Origin: Algibacter sp. L3A6
GTDB taxonomy: Bacteria; Bacteroidota; Bacteroidia; Flavobacteriales; Flavobacteriaceae
Reading direction: 5' to 3'
Assembly: GCF_009796825.1 (NCBI RefSeq)
Contig: NZ_CP047030.1
Coordinates: 1,959,501 to 2,023,500 of the forward strand
DNA length: 64,000 nucleotides
Positions within the stretch are counted from its first letter, which is position 1. Each line of letters begins with the position of its first letter. Both the position numbers and the translations under genes were made by a program. Under the pieces are notes generated by a model. The model was not told the origin of the DNA. It searched no databases and saw nothing but the letters and a program-made list of their open reading frames with translations. Below are positions 41,633 through 51,179 of this stretch, piece after piece.

Positions 41633-42717
41633 TAGTTTTTAGGGCTGTCTTCGTCAAGGATACCAAGTTTTTTAGCTCGTGCTTCCCAACTTTTTCTGGC
41701 CATAGATTGTAAATCAGATACGTTATCACTCTCGTCCATAATCTCTAAACCTAAAAGTGTTTCAATAACATCTTCCATAGTCACCAAACCACTAACAGAT
41801 CCGTACTCATCTACCACTAAAGCCATATGGTTTCTAGTTTCTACAAGTTGTTCAAAAAGTTTTGGTATTGGTAAATTACGGTCTACAATTATTATATTTC
41901 TTGTAAGTTCAGATAGTTTTTTTGTGCCGTTTCCTAGAGCCATTTCTTTAAAAACTTCATCTTTTAAAACTAAGCCTGTAATGTTATCTGGGTTCTCAGA
42001 AAAAATAGGAATTCTAGAAAAACGTAAGTTTAAGTTTCTGTTAAAAAACTCTTCTACTGTAGCGTTTTGATCTTCGGCAAGCATAACCGTTCTTGGTGTC
42101 ATCACGTTTTTAGCAAAGACTTCCTTAAAGGTTAATAAATTCTTTATTATTTTACTTTCATTTTCTTGAAAAACACCTTCTTCTTGAGCCATATCGGCCA
42201 TTACTAAAAAGCCTTCACGGCTTAAAACGCTACCATGGCCTTTACCGCCAATAAGTTTTGTTGTAAGTTGAAGTACCCATAAAATTCCTGTCCATTTTAA
42301 TGGGAAGATTAAAACAACTAAAGCTTTAGAAGTAAAATTTGCCAATTGTTTCCAGTACATGGCACCAATTGTTTTCGGGATAATTTCCGAAGCCACTAAA
42401 ATAAGCAACGTCATAATTGCCGAAACAACACCTACGGTATTAATACCCCAGAACTCTATTTTGTATGGTAAACTTTCTGCTTGAATCCCCACCATCATAG
42501 CGCCTAAAGTATGCGCAATAGTGTTTAATGTTAAAATTGCAATTAGAGGTTTATCTACATCTTTCTTTAAAGTTTCTAACGTTAAAGCGTAATCTTTGCC
42601 TTCTTGCTTTTTAACATTTATAAAGGTGGGTGTTACACTCAGTAAAACGGCCTCGAGTATAGAACATAAAAAAGAAAAGAAAACGGATATGGTTGCCCAG
42701 AAAATTAATGCGCTCAT
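41632..42717 (-). CDS. CNNM/CorC-type membrane protein with CBS domains
   Basis: A 361-residue protein: an N-terminal DUF21/CNNM transmembrane domain (about 1-165, with ASEIIPKTIGAMYWKQLA) and a pair of CBS domains (about 190-330, with VMTPRTVMLAED, IPIFSENPDNITGLVLKDEV and LVVDEYGSVSGLVTMEDVIETLLG). CorC/CNNM proteins are linked to magnesium or cobalt export. The C-terminal CorC_HlyC domain is missing, so the protein is shorter than typical. First gene of the operon CNNM-ogt-DUF4442. GldE belongs to the same superfamily; this protein lacks enough length to be called GldE. Confidence 0.85.
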   Translation of the reverse strand: MSALIFWATISVFFSFLCSILEAVLLSVTPTFINVKKQEGKDYALTLETLKKDVDKPLIAILTLNTIAHTLGAMMVGIQAESLPYKIEFWGINTVGVVSAIMTLLILVASEIIPKTIGAMYWKQLANFTSKALVVLIFPLKWTGILWVLQLTTKLIGGKGHGSVLSREGFLVMADMAQEEGVFQENESKIIKNLLTFKEVFAKNVMTPRTVMLAEDQNATVEEFFNRNLNLRFSRIPIFSENPDNITGLVLKDEVFKEMALGNGTKKLSELTRNIIIVDRNLPIPKLFEQLVETRNHMALVVDEYGSVSGLVTMEDVIETLLGLEIMDESDNVSDLQSMARKSWEARAKKLGILDEDSPKN

Positions 42718-42836
42718 TAATGATGATTTTGTTAAATGCTAATTTACAAAATCAAATCAATTTAAAGATGAAATAATACAAGTACCACTAGATTATTATA
42801 AAAGCAGGCAATAAGGCGGATAAAAAAGAACAAAAA

Positions 42837-42884
42837 CAAAAAAAATCGTCAACCTAAATATTAACTTATCTAAGTTGACGATTT
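42837..42884 (-). terminator. Terminator of hemB
   Basis: Arms AAATCGTCAAC (42843-42853) and GTTGACGATTT (42874-42884) pair perfectly; leftward RNA runs into a U-tract from the A-run at 42837-42845. Confidence 0.85.
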
Positions 42885-42906
42885 GTAAATTTATTGGTTT
42901 TTGAAA

Positions 42907-43899
42907 TTATCCATTCAAAATTTTCACGACATCTTTAGCAAAGTAACTTGCTATAATATCGGCACCAGCACGTTTAAAAGCCATGGTAGTTTCCATCATA
43001 ACTTGGTCGTGATTTAACCAGCCTTTTTCAGCGGCTGCTTTTATCATAGCATATTCGCCAGAAACTTGATATACTGCTACAGGAACATCTACTTCATTTT
43101 TAATATCTCTTAAAATATCAAGGTAAGATAAGCCCGGTTTTACCATAACAATATCCGATCCTTCATCAATATCCATTAGTGTTTCGCGTATAGCTTCTAT
43201 TCTATTTCCGCAATCCATTTGGTAGGTTTTTTTATCTTTTGGTACATCAACCAAATCAACAGGAGCCGAGTCTAGAGCATCACGAAAAGGCCCGTAAAAA
43301 GCCGATGCGTATTTTGCTGAATAACTCATAATCCCCGTATTTTTAAAACCTTCGTTTTCTAATAGTTGACGAATTTGTAAGGTTCTGCCATCATTCATAT
43401 CACTAGGCGCAACAAAATCGGCTCCTGCTTGTGCATGTGTTAAAGCCATTTGCGATAATACAGCAGCAGACTCATCGTTTATAATCATACCATTTTGTAC
43501 AATACCATCATGTCCAAAAGAAGAATAAGGATCTAGTGCAACATCCGTCATCACTAACATATCCGGACAAACGTTTTTTATAGTTTTAATGGCGCGTTGC
43601 ATTAATCCGTTCGGGTTTAAAGCTTCAGTGCCTTTATTATCTTTTAAGTTATCTGGCACTTTTACAAAAAGTAAAACCGATTTTAGTCCAAGGCTCCAAA
43701 GTTCTTTTATTTCACCTTCTAATAAATCTAAACTATACCTAAAATAGTTTGGCATCGATGCTATTTCATCTTTAATACCTTTCCCTTCAACCACAAAAAG
43801 TGGTACTAAAAAGTCGTTTGGAGTTATTACAGTTTCACGAACTAAGCTACGAATAGCTTCATTAGTTCTCAATCTTCTATTTCTTCGTAATGGATACAT
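42907..43899 (-). CDS. hemB: Porphobilinogen synthase (delta-aminolevulinate dehydratase)
   Basis: Condenses two 5-aminolevulinate molecules in heme synthesis. The ATG at 43899 gives 330 residues (MYPLRRNRRLR); the TTG further upstream adds nine unlikely residues. The Schiff-base lysine lies in VMVKPGLSYLD, and the second lysine in SAKYASAFYGPF. The metal-loop reads DVALDPYSSFGHDG, with Asp and Ser instead of the zinc cysteines, which points to a Mg-dependent, zinc-independent form. A TAACTTTG box (reverse strand, 43924-43931) is the likely promoter. It stands apart from the main hem cluster, separated by a helicase gene. Confidence 0.95.
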   Translation of the reverse strand: MYPLRRNRRLRTNEAIRSLVRETVITPNDFLVPLFVVEGKGIKDEIASMPNYFRYSLDLLEGEIKELWSLGLKSVLLFVKVPDNLKDNKGTEALNPNGLMQRAIKTIKNVCPDMLVMTDVALDPYSSFGHDGIVQNGMIINDESAAVLSQMALTHAQAGADFVAPSDMNDGRTLQIRQLLENEGFKNTGIMSYSAKYASAFYGPFRDALDSAPVDLVDVPKDKKTYQMDCGNRIEAIRETLMDIDEGSDIVMVKPGLSYLDILRDIKNEVDVPVAVYQVSGEYAMIKAAAEKGWLNHDQVMMETTMAFKRAGADIIASYFAKDVVKILNG

Positions 43900-43952
43900 A
43901 GTTTTTATTACTTTTATCGAATACAAAGTTAATAATTTAAACCCTTTTTATC

Positions 43953-46580
43953 TTGCTCGAATCGTTTCGATTTTTAGAATTTAACTTTCCTTGGCGAAGT
44001 TATCAGGCTAATTTGCTAAAACACTTCAATACTCATATTGAGGATAATCATTTTCATGTTATTGCACCTCCAGGATCTGGGAAAACCATTCTCGGTATTG
44101 AAATTATTAGAAAGTTAAACAAGAAAACCTTGGTTTTAGCACCCACCTTAACCATTAGAAATCAATGGGAAAACCGCTTACAAACCTTTTTTACTAGAGA
44201 TGAAGATTTTGAGCCGTTTTCTTTCGATTTAAAAGCGCCTAAAGATATTACCTTTTCTACTTACCAATCGTTACATGCTTTTTACAAAACGTTCGAAGAT
44301 AAAAATGATTATTACGCCTTTTTCAAAAAGCATAATATTCAAACATTGGTTTTAGATGAAGCGCATCATTTAAAAAATGCATGGTGGACCTGCTTAATTG
44401 ATTTAAAAGAAAATATTCCGTTTCATTTAGTGGCCTTAACCGCCACGCCACCTTATGATAGCGATAGAACGGAAGTTGCTAAATACTTTAAGCTTTGTGG
44501 AGACATAGACGATGAAATTGCGGTGCCGGACTTGGTTAGAGAAACCGATTTATGTCCTCATCAAGATTTTGTTTACTTTTCTAAACCTGAAGATTTAGAG
44601 ATTAATTTTATAGTTGAATATAGAGAGAAAATAGCAAGGTTTAAGGATGAATTAATAGAGGATGAAGCTTTTATATCTTTTCTGAAAGCTCATCGTTTTT
44701 ATAAAAGCCCGAAGTATCATTTAGAAGCTATTTATAGCAATACTGAATATTTTTCGGCGATTCTTATTTTTTTAAATGCCTGCGGAATTAGTATTGAAAA
44801 GGAAAAACTTGAACTTCTTGGTTTTGAGAGTGATGAAACAATTCAGTTTCCAGGGCTACAATTAGAATGGTTGGGTGTTTTATTTCAGAATTTATTAGTG
44901 TCCGATCGAGAACTTTTGATAGATCACGAAGTTTATTTAATGAGATTGGAAAAGAAACTCCGCCAATTAGATGTGTTTCGAAAAAGAAGAGTAGATTTTA
45001 TTGGTGAAAATTTGCTGTATAAATCACTCTCAAACAGCCCGAGTAAATTAAAAAGTGTTGTTGATATTGTAAAGGCTGAACGCGAAAATTTAAAAGAAGA
45101 TTTACGATGCGTTATTTTAACCGATTACATTCGGAAGGAATTTTTAAACACGCAAAAAGAACTTATAAATAGTATTGGTGTTATGCCAATATTTCAATTT
45201 ATAAGGAGTAGCTGCTCGCATAAAGAAGACCTAGCGGTGCTTTCAGGAAGCTTAGTTATTGTACATAAAAATGTGTTGAAGGCTTTTGATAAGATTGAAA
45301 GTTGCGATGATTTTTCATTTTCTTCTTTAGAAATTGATGTCGATTTTTTAGTGGTTTCATCTAAAATTAAAACAAAAAATAGCATTGTAAGTATTATTAC
45401 AAAACTTTTTGAAGATGGAGATATTAAAGTTCTGGTGGGTACAAAATCGTTGCTTGGTGAAGGTTGGGATGCGCCTTCTATCAATAGTTTAATTTTAGCT
45501 TCCTTTATTGGTTCGTTTGTTTCATCTAATCAAATGCGTGGTCGTGCTATTAGAAAAGATGCCGATAAGCCAGATAAAACTGGGAATATTTGGCATTTGG
45601 CTTGTGTAGATATTACAGATGCAAGCGGTGGGCGAGATGTTGAAGTTTTAAAGCGACGTTTTGATGCTTTTGTAGGTGTTACTAATAATGATGTTCCGTT
45701 TATTTCTAACGGCATTGATCGTTTAAATTTTCCTGAACATTTTTTAGAAGAAGATATTGATGTTTTAAATGAAGTGACTTTAAAACGTGCAAAAGATAGA
45801 AGTGAAACAACCAAAAAATGGCAAGACTCTATTGGTAAAGGAACAAGATTAGCCAAAGATGTGAGGCTGTTTTATATAGGCGATAAACCTTTTACTAGAC
45901 AGCGCCAATTATATTACTTTGATGCCATTCGCTTTTTTGTAGTCGAGTTAATGCTTGCTGTTTCTGTGTTTTATGTCGAGTTTATTCTAAGAGGTATAAA
46001 CCTTGTTGTACAACGTGGTGTGCTATATTTTATTTATGCCTTTCTAGCTGCTTTTTTATTTTCGTTTGGACTTAAATTATATCGCGCTATAACGCTTTAT
46101 GTAAAACATGGGTATCTGTATAAAAAGATACAAAATATGGGGCTTTCCATATTGGATACTATGGTTGAATTGAATTATATGACAACGAAAAAAGATGAGC
46201 TAATTGTAACATCCAGTCTTGTGAATAAAGGCGATGTATCGTGTAGTTTACTTGGTGGGAATGCTTATGAAAGTACTGTATTCTCTAAAGCATTAAGTGA
46301 AATTATAAACCCGATAGATTCACCGAGATATCTTATTATTAAAAGTAGTTTCTTCAGAAAGCGATTAGATATTGAAAACTTTTACCCGGTTCCTGAGATT
46401 TTTGGAGATAAAAAAACGAAAGCTGTAGTTTTTCAAAAACATTGGAACACGCATATTGGCAAAAGTAAATTGTTTTACACAAGGCATAAAGAAGGCCGGA
46501 AATTACTGTTAAAAGCGCGATTGGCACATGTGCATCAGGCTTTTAAAAAAGTATCAAAAGAGGTGATGGTTTGGAAATAA
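43953..46580 (+). CDS. Superfamily II DEAH-box helicase with C-terminal membrane segments
   Basis: An 875-residue protein. Helicase motifs: Walker A PPGSGKT (about residues 39-45), DEAH at 135-138 (LVLDEAHHLKNAW), motif III ALTATPP, and the C-terminal lobe with LVGTKSLLGEGWDAPSIN and motif VI QMRGRAIRK (about 525-535). Unusually, residues about 655-712 are hydrophobic with two or three likely transmembrane helices, followed by a soluble tail. The start is TTG at 43953; no ATG is in reach before the upstream stop. It lies between hemB and the main hem cluster on the opposite strand. Confidence 0.85.
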   Translation: MLESFRFLEFNFPWRSYQANLLKHFNTHIEDNHFHVIAPPGSGKTILGIEIIRKLNKKTLVLAPTLTIRNQWENRLQTFFTRDEDFEPFSFDLKAPKDITFSTYQSLHAFYKTFEDKNDYYAFFKKHNIQTLVLDEAHHLKNAWWTCLIDLKENIPFHLVALTATPPYDSDRTEVAKYFKLCGDIDDEIAVPDLVRETDLCPHQDFVYFSKPEDLEINFIVEYREKIARFKDELIEDEAFISFLKAHRFYKSPKYHLEAIYSNTEYFSAILIFLNACGISIEKEKLELLGFESDETIQFPGLQLEWLGVLFQNLLVSDRELLIDHEVYLMRLEKKLRQLDVFRKRRVDFIGENLLYKSLSNSPSKLKSVVDIVKAERENLKEDLRCVILTDYIRKEFLNTQKELINSIGVMPIFQFIRSSCSHKEDLAVLSGSLVIVHKNVLKAFDKIESCDDFSFSSLEIDVDFLVVSSKIKTKNSIVSIITKLFEDGDIKVLVGTKSLLGEGWDAPSINSLILASFIGSFVSSNQMRGRAIRKDADKPDKTGNIWHLACVDITDASGGRDVEVLKRRFDAFVGVTNNDVPFISNGIDRLNFPEHFLEEDIDVLNEVTLKRAKDRSETTKKWQDSIGKGTRLAKDVRLFYIGDKPFTRQRQLYYFDAIRFFVVELMLAVSVFYVEFILRGINLVVQRGVLYFIYAFLAAFLFSFGLKLYRAITLYVKHGYLYKKIQNMGLSILDTMVELNYMTTKKDELIVTSSLVNKGDVSCSLLGGNAYESTVFSKALSEIINPIDSPRYLIIKSSFFRKRLDIENFYPVPEIFGDKKTKAVVFQKHWNTHIGKSKLFYTRHKEGRKLLLKARLAHVHQAFKKVSKEVMVWK

Positions 46581-46595
46581 TTAAGTTAAAAAAAC

Positions 46596-47369
46596 TTAGT
46601 CTAAATTTCTAATAAATTTATCGACATTAATATAAACATCATCTTCACCTTGCTGATCGAAAGGATTTTCTAAGTGTGATTGTATATTGTCTAAAGCGAC
46701 TAAAATAACACTGAACATAATAGGAACAGCAAACTCTAAGCCGTAGTTATAACTAGTTACGTTGTGTGCAAAATGTGGTCCGTAGATAATTGGTAAAAGG
46801 ACAATAAAAATATCACTATAAGTACGTAGTGTTCTTGGTGTTCTGTATTGGTAAATATGTTTGATGCGCTCGAATGAAATCATCATTTTGCTTAAAAACT
46901 GGTTAGAACGAGATGCTTCGCCAGAAGGTAAACCATGTGCACGCATACTTTTTATAAACTTAGAAAGATCTTCAAAGCTGGTATATACACCTTTTTCGTT
47001 TTCTTCTAGTTGTTCTTTAGGATTACTAAAAACATGCTTACATGAGTTTAAAAGGTTTCTCAGATTTTCTTTTAATTCATCTTTGAGTTCTTGGGGTGGA
47101 TTTTCTACCCAGTCTGAAACTGCAAAAAACAACGCGCGACCATGAGCTTTTATCGAACCATATTCATCTAAAGCAACTTCACGACGTTTGTAAGCGCCAC
47201 CAATAGAAAAAACAATTGGGAACACAATGGCAGTACCAATTAGGGTTAATGGGAAATCTGCTTTAATTTCAAAATGTAAACAAAACGCTGTGGAAGCAAT
47301 AGATAAACCCGTGATCAAGAGTGTTTTAAAATTAATAATTAAAAACACGCGTTGAAATATTTTACTCAT
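46596..47369 (-). CDS. Bestrophin-like membrane protein (tentative)
   Basis: A 257-residue membrane protein with an N-terminal helix pair (about 12-60), a long soluble middle and a C-terminal helix pair (about 185-235). The segment FSIGGAYKRREVALDEYGSIKAHGRALFFA after the second helix recalls the signature of bestrophin-type anion channels, and RTYSDIFIVLLPIIYGPHFA may match their later helices. No diagnostic motif is certain, so the assignment is weak. Last gene of the leftward hem cluster, 18 bp after the YchJ-like gene. Confidence 0.5.
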   Translation of the reverse strand: MSKIFQRVFLIINFKTLLITGLSIASTAFCLHFEIKADFPLTLIGTAIVFPIVFSIGGAYKRREVALDEYGSIKAHGRALFFAVSDWVENPPQELKDELKENLRNLLNSCKHVFSNPKEQLEENEKGVYTSFEDLSKFIKSMRAHGLPSGEASRSNQFLSKMMISFERIKHIYQYRTPRTLRTYSDIFIVLLPIIYGPHFAHNVTSYNYGLEFAVPIMFSVILVALDNIQSHLENPFDQQGEDDVYINVDKFIRNLD

Positions 47370-47387
47370 AATGTTGTAGTATGTTTT

Positions 47388-47774
47388 CTATTTACTTAGT
47401 CCTAAATACGACCAATGATTGTTTTCTCGTACAAAAGCCGATTTTTCGTGTATCATATCTACTTTTCCGTTTTCGAAAAAGTAAGCGTTAAATGTAACTG
47501 TACCTTTGGTATCGTTTTCTTGTCCTTCGGAAGTTTCTAGAACTTCTAATTTTATCCATTTTACAGATTTCGCCCAGTTTACTATCGCTTTTTTTTCTTT
47601 TATTGGGCGTGTAGATACGTGATGCGTAGCCATTAAATAATCGCCATTGGCTAAAACAAAAGCACTGTAGCGCGAGCGCATAAGTTGTTCGGCTGTTTTA
47701 GCTTCGGCAATATTATGGTGCGCTTTTTGGCAACAATCTGTATAAGGTTTTAAATTTCCGCAGTGGCAATTCAT
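47388..47774 (-). CDS. YchJ-family protein with SEC-C-like metal-binding N-terminus
   Basis: A 128-residue small cytoplasmic protein. It begins with a short zinc-binding segment (MNCHCGNLKPYTDCCQ) followed by the YchJ body (AEQLMRSRYSAFVLANGDYLMATHHVSTRP ... NWAKSVKWIKLEVLET). The fold is NTF2-like; function not known. It lies 18 bp after hemF in the same direction. Confidence 0.88.
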   Translation of the reverse strand: MNCHCGNLKPYTDCCQKAHHNIAEAKTAEQLMRSRYSAFVLANGDYLMATHHVSTRPIKEKKAIVNWAKSVKWIKLEVLETSEGQENDTKGTVTFNAYFFENGKVDMIHEKSAFVRENNHWSYLGLSK

Positions 47775-47792
47775 AGTAAAAACATCAATATT

Positions 47793-48695
47793 TTAAACCC
47801 AGTCAATCGGATTTTGTAAAACTTCAATTAGTTTTTCTTCTTCACTGCCAGCTTCTGGATGATGATCGTAAACCCATTGTACATGCGGAGGTAAGCTCAT
47901 TAAAATACTTTCTATACGTCCGTTGGTTTTTAATCCAAAAAGGGTACCTTTATCATGTACTAAATTGAATTCTACATAACGCCCTCGACGAATTTCTTGC
48001 CAATTACGTTGGGCTTCGGTATATGGTAAATTTTTACGTTTTTCAACAATTGGCACATAAGCTTCTAAAAAACTATCGCCAACTTCGGTTACAAAATTGT
48101 ACCAGTTTTCCATGCTCATGGTTTCGGTTTCTTTACAGTAATCGAAAAATAGACCGCCTAATCCACGACCTTCATTTCGGTGTGCATTGTAGAAATATTC
48201 ATCGCAGCGTGCTTTGTATTTTGGGTAAAATTCTGGGTTGTGTTTATCGCAGGCTGTTTTACATGTTTGATGGAAATGTTTAGCATCTTCTTCAAATAAA
48301 TAATAAGGCGTTAAATCTTGTCCGCCACCAAACCAACTACCTACAATCTCTCCAGTTTTATCATACATTTCAAAATAGCGCCAATTAGCATGCACGGTTG
48401 GTACCATTGGGTTTGTAGGGTGAAGTACCAAACTTAAACCACATGCAAAAAAATCGACATCGCCAACTTTAAAATAGTCTTGCATAGACTTTGGTAATTT
48501 GCCGTTTACACCTGAAATATTTACACCACCTTTTTCGAAAACATTTCCATGTTCTATTACTCGGGTGCGTCCGCCACCGCCTTCTGGACGTTTCCAAATA
48601 TCTTCTTGAAAGGTTGCTTTACCATCAATAGCTTCTAGTTTAGAGGTGATACTATCTTGAAGGTTTTGAATATATTGGTAGAATTTGTTTTTCAT
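47793..48695 (-). CDS. hemF: Oxygen-dependent coproporphyrinogen III oxidase
   Basis: A 300-residue enzyme converting coproporphyrinogen III to protoporphyrinogen IX with molecular oxygen. Family blocks include GGGGRTRVIEHGNVFEKGGVNIS, the catalytic-region VHANWRYFE and SWFGGGQDLTPYYL, and the C-terminal RRGRYVEFNLVHDKGTLFGLKTNGRIESILMSLPP. It implies aerobic heme synthesis. Follows a GNAT gene by 6 bp within the leftward hem cluster. Confidence 0.96.
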   Translation of the reverse strand: MKNKFYQYIQNLQDSITSKLEAIDGKATFQEDIWKRPEGGGGRTRVIEHGNVFEKGGVNISGVNGKLPKSMQDYFKVGDVDFFACGLSLVLHPTNPMVPTVHANWRYFEMYDKTGEIVGSWFGGGQDLTPYYLFEEDAKHFHQTCKTACDKHNPEFYPKYKARCDEYFYNAHRNEGRGLGGLFFDYCKETETMSMENWYNFVTEVGDSFLEAYVPIVEKRKNLPYTEAQRNWQEIRRGRYVEFNLVHDKGTLFGLKTNGRIESILMSLPPHVQWVYDHHPEAGSEEEKLIEVLQNPIDWV

Positions 48696-48701
48696 TTTAA
48701 A

Positions 48702-49247
48702 TTATTCCATTTCATAATACAACTCGTAAAGTTCCATATCTAGTGGGCTTTCGTTTGGAGGTGTATGTTCGTTTTTTAATGTTTTTATCCAAGTGAAGCT
48801 GTTATTCATTGCCACAGCAACACTTGCAAGATTGTCTTTATGTACTATAATTTGAAGCGTTTTTAAGCCTAAAGTTTCAAAAGCATAATCGGATAAAACT
48901 CCAACAGCTTTAGTTGTAATGCTTTTGCCTTCAAATTGATAGCCAATGCAGTAAGCGAATTCGGCTTGCTTGGTTGTCCAATCGAGTTCTTTTAGATAGA
49001 TCAAACCTGCAATTTCGTTAGATCCATTTTCTTTTATGGTGAATAGAAACTCCTTTTTTAAATCAAATTGTTTCACCTTTTTATCGCTGAAGCATTGTGC
49101 TAAATCGGGTGTTAAATTTTGCTGTAACGTTTTAGGGAAATACCGTTTTAGGCGGTCGTCGTTTGCGGCCATAAAATTACATAATGGCCAAGCATCTGTT
49201 GCTTTTATAGCGTTAATGGTGAAGTTGTTAAAACTAAGCGTTACCAT
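48702..49247 (-). CDS. GNAT-family acetyltransferase (RimJ/RimL type)
   Basis: A 181-residue acetyltransferase. The acetyl-CoA region is FAYCIGYQFEGKSITTKAVGVLSDYAFE (about 113-140), where GYQFEGKSI replaces the usual Q-x-x-G-x-G/A and is characteristic of RimJ/RimL-like ribosomal or tRNA-associated enzymes. A late IIVHKDNLASVAVAMNN motif fits. Its start overlaps the EI24 gene by 14 bp. The substrate and link to heme are unknown; it is a conserved passenger by position. Confidence 0.88.
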   Translation of the reverse strand: MVTLSFNNFTINAIKATDAWPLCNFMAANDDRLKRYFPKTLQQNLTPDLAQCFSDKKVKQFDLKKEFLFTIKENGSNEIAGLIYLKELDWTTKQAEFAYCIGYQFEGKSITTKAVGVLSDYAFETLGLKTLQIIVHKDNLASVAVAMNNSFTWIKTLKNEHTPPNESPLDMELYELYYEME

Positions 49248-49995
49248 ATGTTGTATTGTTTTTTAATTCTAATGCATGAACTGTTTTTGCAGTAGCTGCG
49301 GTTACCGATAAAGGTAGCACTAAAATAACACCAATAATTGGAATTAATAAAAATAGAATAAAAACAATACCATTACCAATAGCTAAACCACGATTATTAC
49401 GTACAAATTGAACACTTTGTTTGTATTTAAAATGACGCTCTAAGGTGTAATCCATATTACCAAAACCTGCATAGTATGCTTGTAAAAGGAATAGGAGTAT
49501 GGCTGAAAAAATATTTACAACAGGTATGAATTTTAAAATAAGTAACGGGATAGTTAATAGAAGTTCCATTAACAAATTTCGTCCATTTATTTTAATACCA
49601 CGCATTAATTGTTCTAAAAACGTCGTGTCTCGGTGAGAATGTGGAGCGTTGCCTGTTAGGTGTGCTTCAATTTTTTCCGAAACAGGACTCATAAATGGCG
49701 CAGATAGAGCCATTATAATGTGTTTAAACAATATTAGACCTATAACTAGAATAACAAGCCCGCCAATAAAAGTACTGATAGAGGTGAAGGTTTCTTTGCC
49801 CCAATCCCAGATCCAAATTTTAGAGATGAAATTACCGACATTATCAGATAACCCATAAGCTGAACCGAATATAATGGTTGCTGTTACCACGCTAATTAGC
49901 ATAGGTACTGCAAAGAATTTCCAGAGTTTGAGTTTTGATATTAAGCTGAAAGCACCGAAGTATGCTTTTATTCCTGAAATTATATTTTTAATCAT
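49234..49995 (-). CDS. EI24/CysZ-like membrane protein
   Basis: A 253-residue inner-membrane protein with about four to five helices (residues 25-50, 72-100, 140-175, 205-230). The end of helix two with FMSPVSEKIEAHLTG and the RHFKYKQSVQFVRNNRGLAIGNGIVFILFLLIPIIG block are typical of EI24/CysZ-like proteins, which include sulfate permeases. The actual substrate is unknown. Lies in the hem cluster after hemE, overlapping the GNAT gene. Confidence 0.82.
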   Translation of the reverse strand: MIKNIISGIKAYFGAFSLISKLKLWKFFAVPMLISVVTATIIFGSAYGLSDNVGNFISKIWIWDWGKETFTSISTFIGGLVILVIGLILFKHIIMALSAPFMSPVSEKIEAHLTGNAPHSHRDTTFLEQLMRGIKINGRNLLMELLLTIPLLILKFIPVVNIFSAILLFLLQAYYAGFGNMDYTLERHFKYKQSVQFVRNNRGLAIGNGIVFILFLLIPIIGVILVLPLSVTAATAKTVHALELKNNTTYGNA

Positions 49996-50034
49996 GACGT
50001 TTATCTTGCGTTAGCGATTGAACGGTCTGTTTAA

Positions 50035-50060
50035 GCTCCCCGACCTTTTCGGGAGGGAGC
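50035..50060. repeat. Intergenic GC-rich hairpin
   Basis: GCTC plus CCCGA (50035-50043) pair with TCGGG and GAGC (50049-50053, 50057-50060), leaving an AGG bulge. GC content is far above the surroundings. It lies in the 157-bp gap between hemE and the EI24 gene, resembling a REP-type element; no other copy was seen in the window. Confidence 0.45.
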
Positions 50061-50152
50061 GAGTAGTAAAAGCGCGACCTACTTTTTTTACAGCTATATG
50101 TATACTGTTTAGGTAAAATGTTACTAAAAAAGTAGGTAACGCCCAGGAAACT

Positions 50153-51178
50153 TTAAACTTTATATTCTTTCACTGCATCGATAAACGCGCGTGCATTTTC
50201 TATTGGGATGTTTGGTAAAATACCGTGCCCTAGGTTTACAATGTATTTGTCTTTACCAAATTCGTTAATCATTTGGTGTACCATTTTCTTGATTTCTGCT
50301 GGTGGCGAAAACAAGCGTGTTGGATCGAAATTCCCTTGAAGCGTGATGTTGCCTCCTGTTAAATAACGTGCGTTTCTAGCCGAACAAGTCCAATCGATAC
50401 CAAGTGCAGAAGCACCAGAATTGGCCATTTCGTTTAGGGCAAACCAACATCCTTTACCGAAAGCGATAACTGGAGTTTCATCTTTTAAAGCATCAATAAT
50501 TTGTTGGATATATTGCCAAGAAAACTCTTGGTAATCTACTGGTGAAAGCATGCCTCCCCAAGAATCGAAAACTTGTACAGCGTTAACACCGGCTTTCACT
50601 TTTTCTTTTAAGTAAGCGATAGTTGTGTCTGTAATTTTTTGCAATAAATTATGTGCGGCAACTGGATTTGTAAAACAAAATTCTTTGGCTTTATCGAAGT
50701 TTTTGCTGCCTTGGCCTTGTACGCAATAGCATAAAATGGTCCATGGAGATCCGGCAAAACCTATTAAAGGAATATCGTCGTTTAATTTTTCTTTTGTTGC
50801 TTTTATAGCTTGATAAACGTAGTCTAGAGCTACAGTAACATCTGGCACTATAACGTTGTCTACATCTTTTTGTGAACGAATTGGGTTTGGTAAATATGGG
50901 CCAAAATTGGGTTTCATTTGTACCTCGATGTTCATGGCTTGTGGTATTACCAAAATATCGCTAAATAAAATGGCAGCATCCATACCAAAACGGCGAATGG
51001 GTTGTACGGTAATTTCACTTGCTAATTCTGGAGTTTGGCAACGTGTAAAAAAATCGTACTTTGCTTTAATCTCCATGAATTCTGGTAAATATCTACCGGC
51101 TTGGCGCATCATCCAAACTGGAGGGCGCTCTACGGTTTCACCTTTTAATGCTCGTAAAAATAAATCGTTCTTTATCAT
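50153..51178 (-). CDS. hemE: Uroporphyrinogen decarboxylase
   Basis: A 341-residue enzyme decarboxylating uroporphyrinogen III to coproporphyrinogen III. N-terminal RPPVWMMRQAGRYLPEF, the DAAILFSDILVIPQAM block with catalytic Asp, GFAGSPWTILCYCVQG, and the C-terminal YIVNLGHGILPNIPIE region with its histidine are all present. It follows trkA by 1 bp on the reverse strand, so potassium transport and heme synthesis genes share one operon. Confidence 0.96.
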   Translation of the reverse strand: MIKNDLFLRALKGETVERPPVWMMRQAGRYLPEFMEIKAKYDFFTRCQTPELASEITVQPIRRFGMDAAILFSDILVIPQAMNIEVQMKPNFGPYLPNPIRSQKDVDNVIVPDVTVALDYVYQAIKATKEKLNDDIPLIGFAGSPWTILCYCVQGQGSKNFDKAKEFCFTNPVAAHNLLQKITDTTIAYLKEKVKAGVNAVQVFDSWGGMLSPVDYQEFSWQYIQQIIDALKDETPVIAFGKGCWFALNEMANSGASALGIDWTCSARNARYLTGGNITLQGNFDPTRLFSPPAEIKKMVHQMINEFGKDKYIVNLGHGILPNIPIENARAFIDAVKEYKV

Positions 51179-51179
51179 G

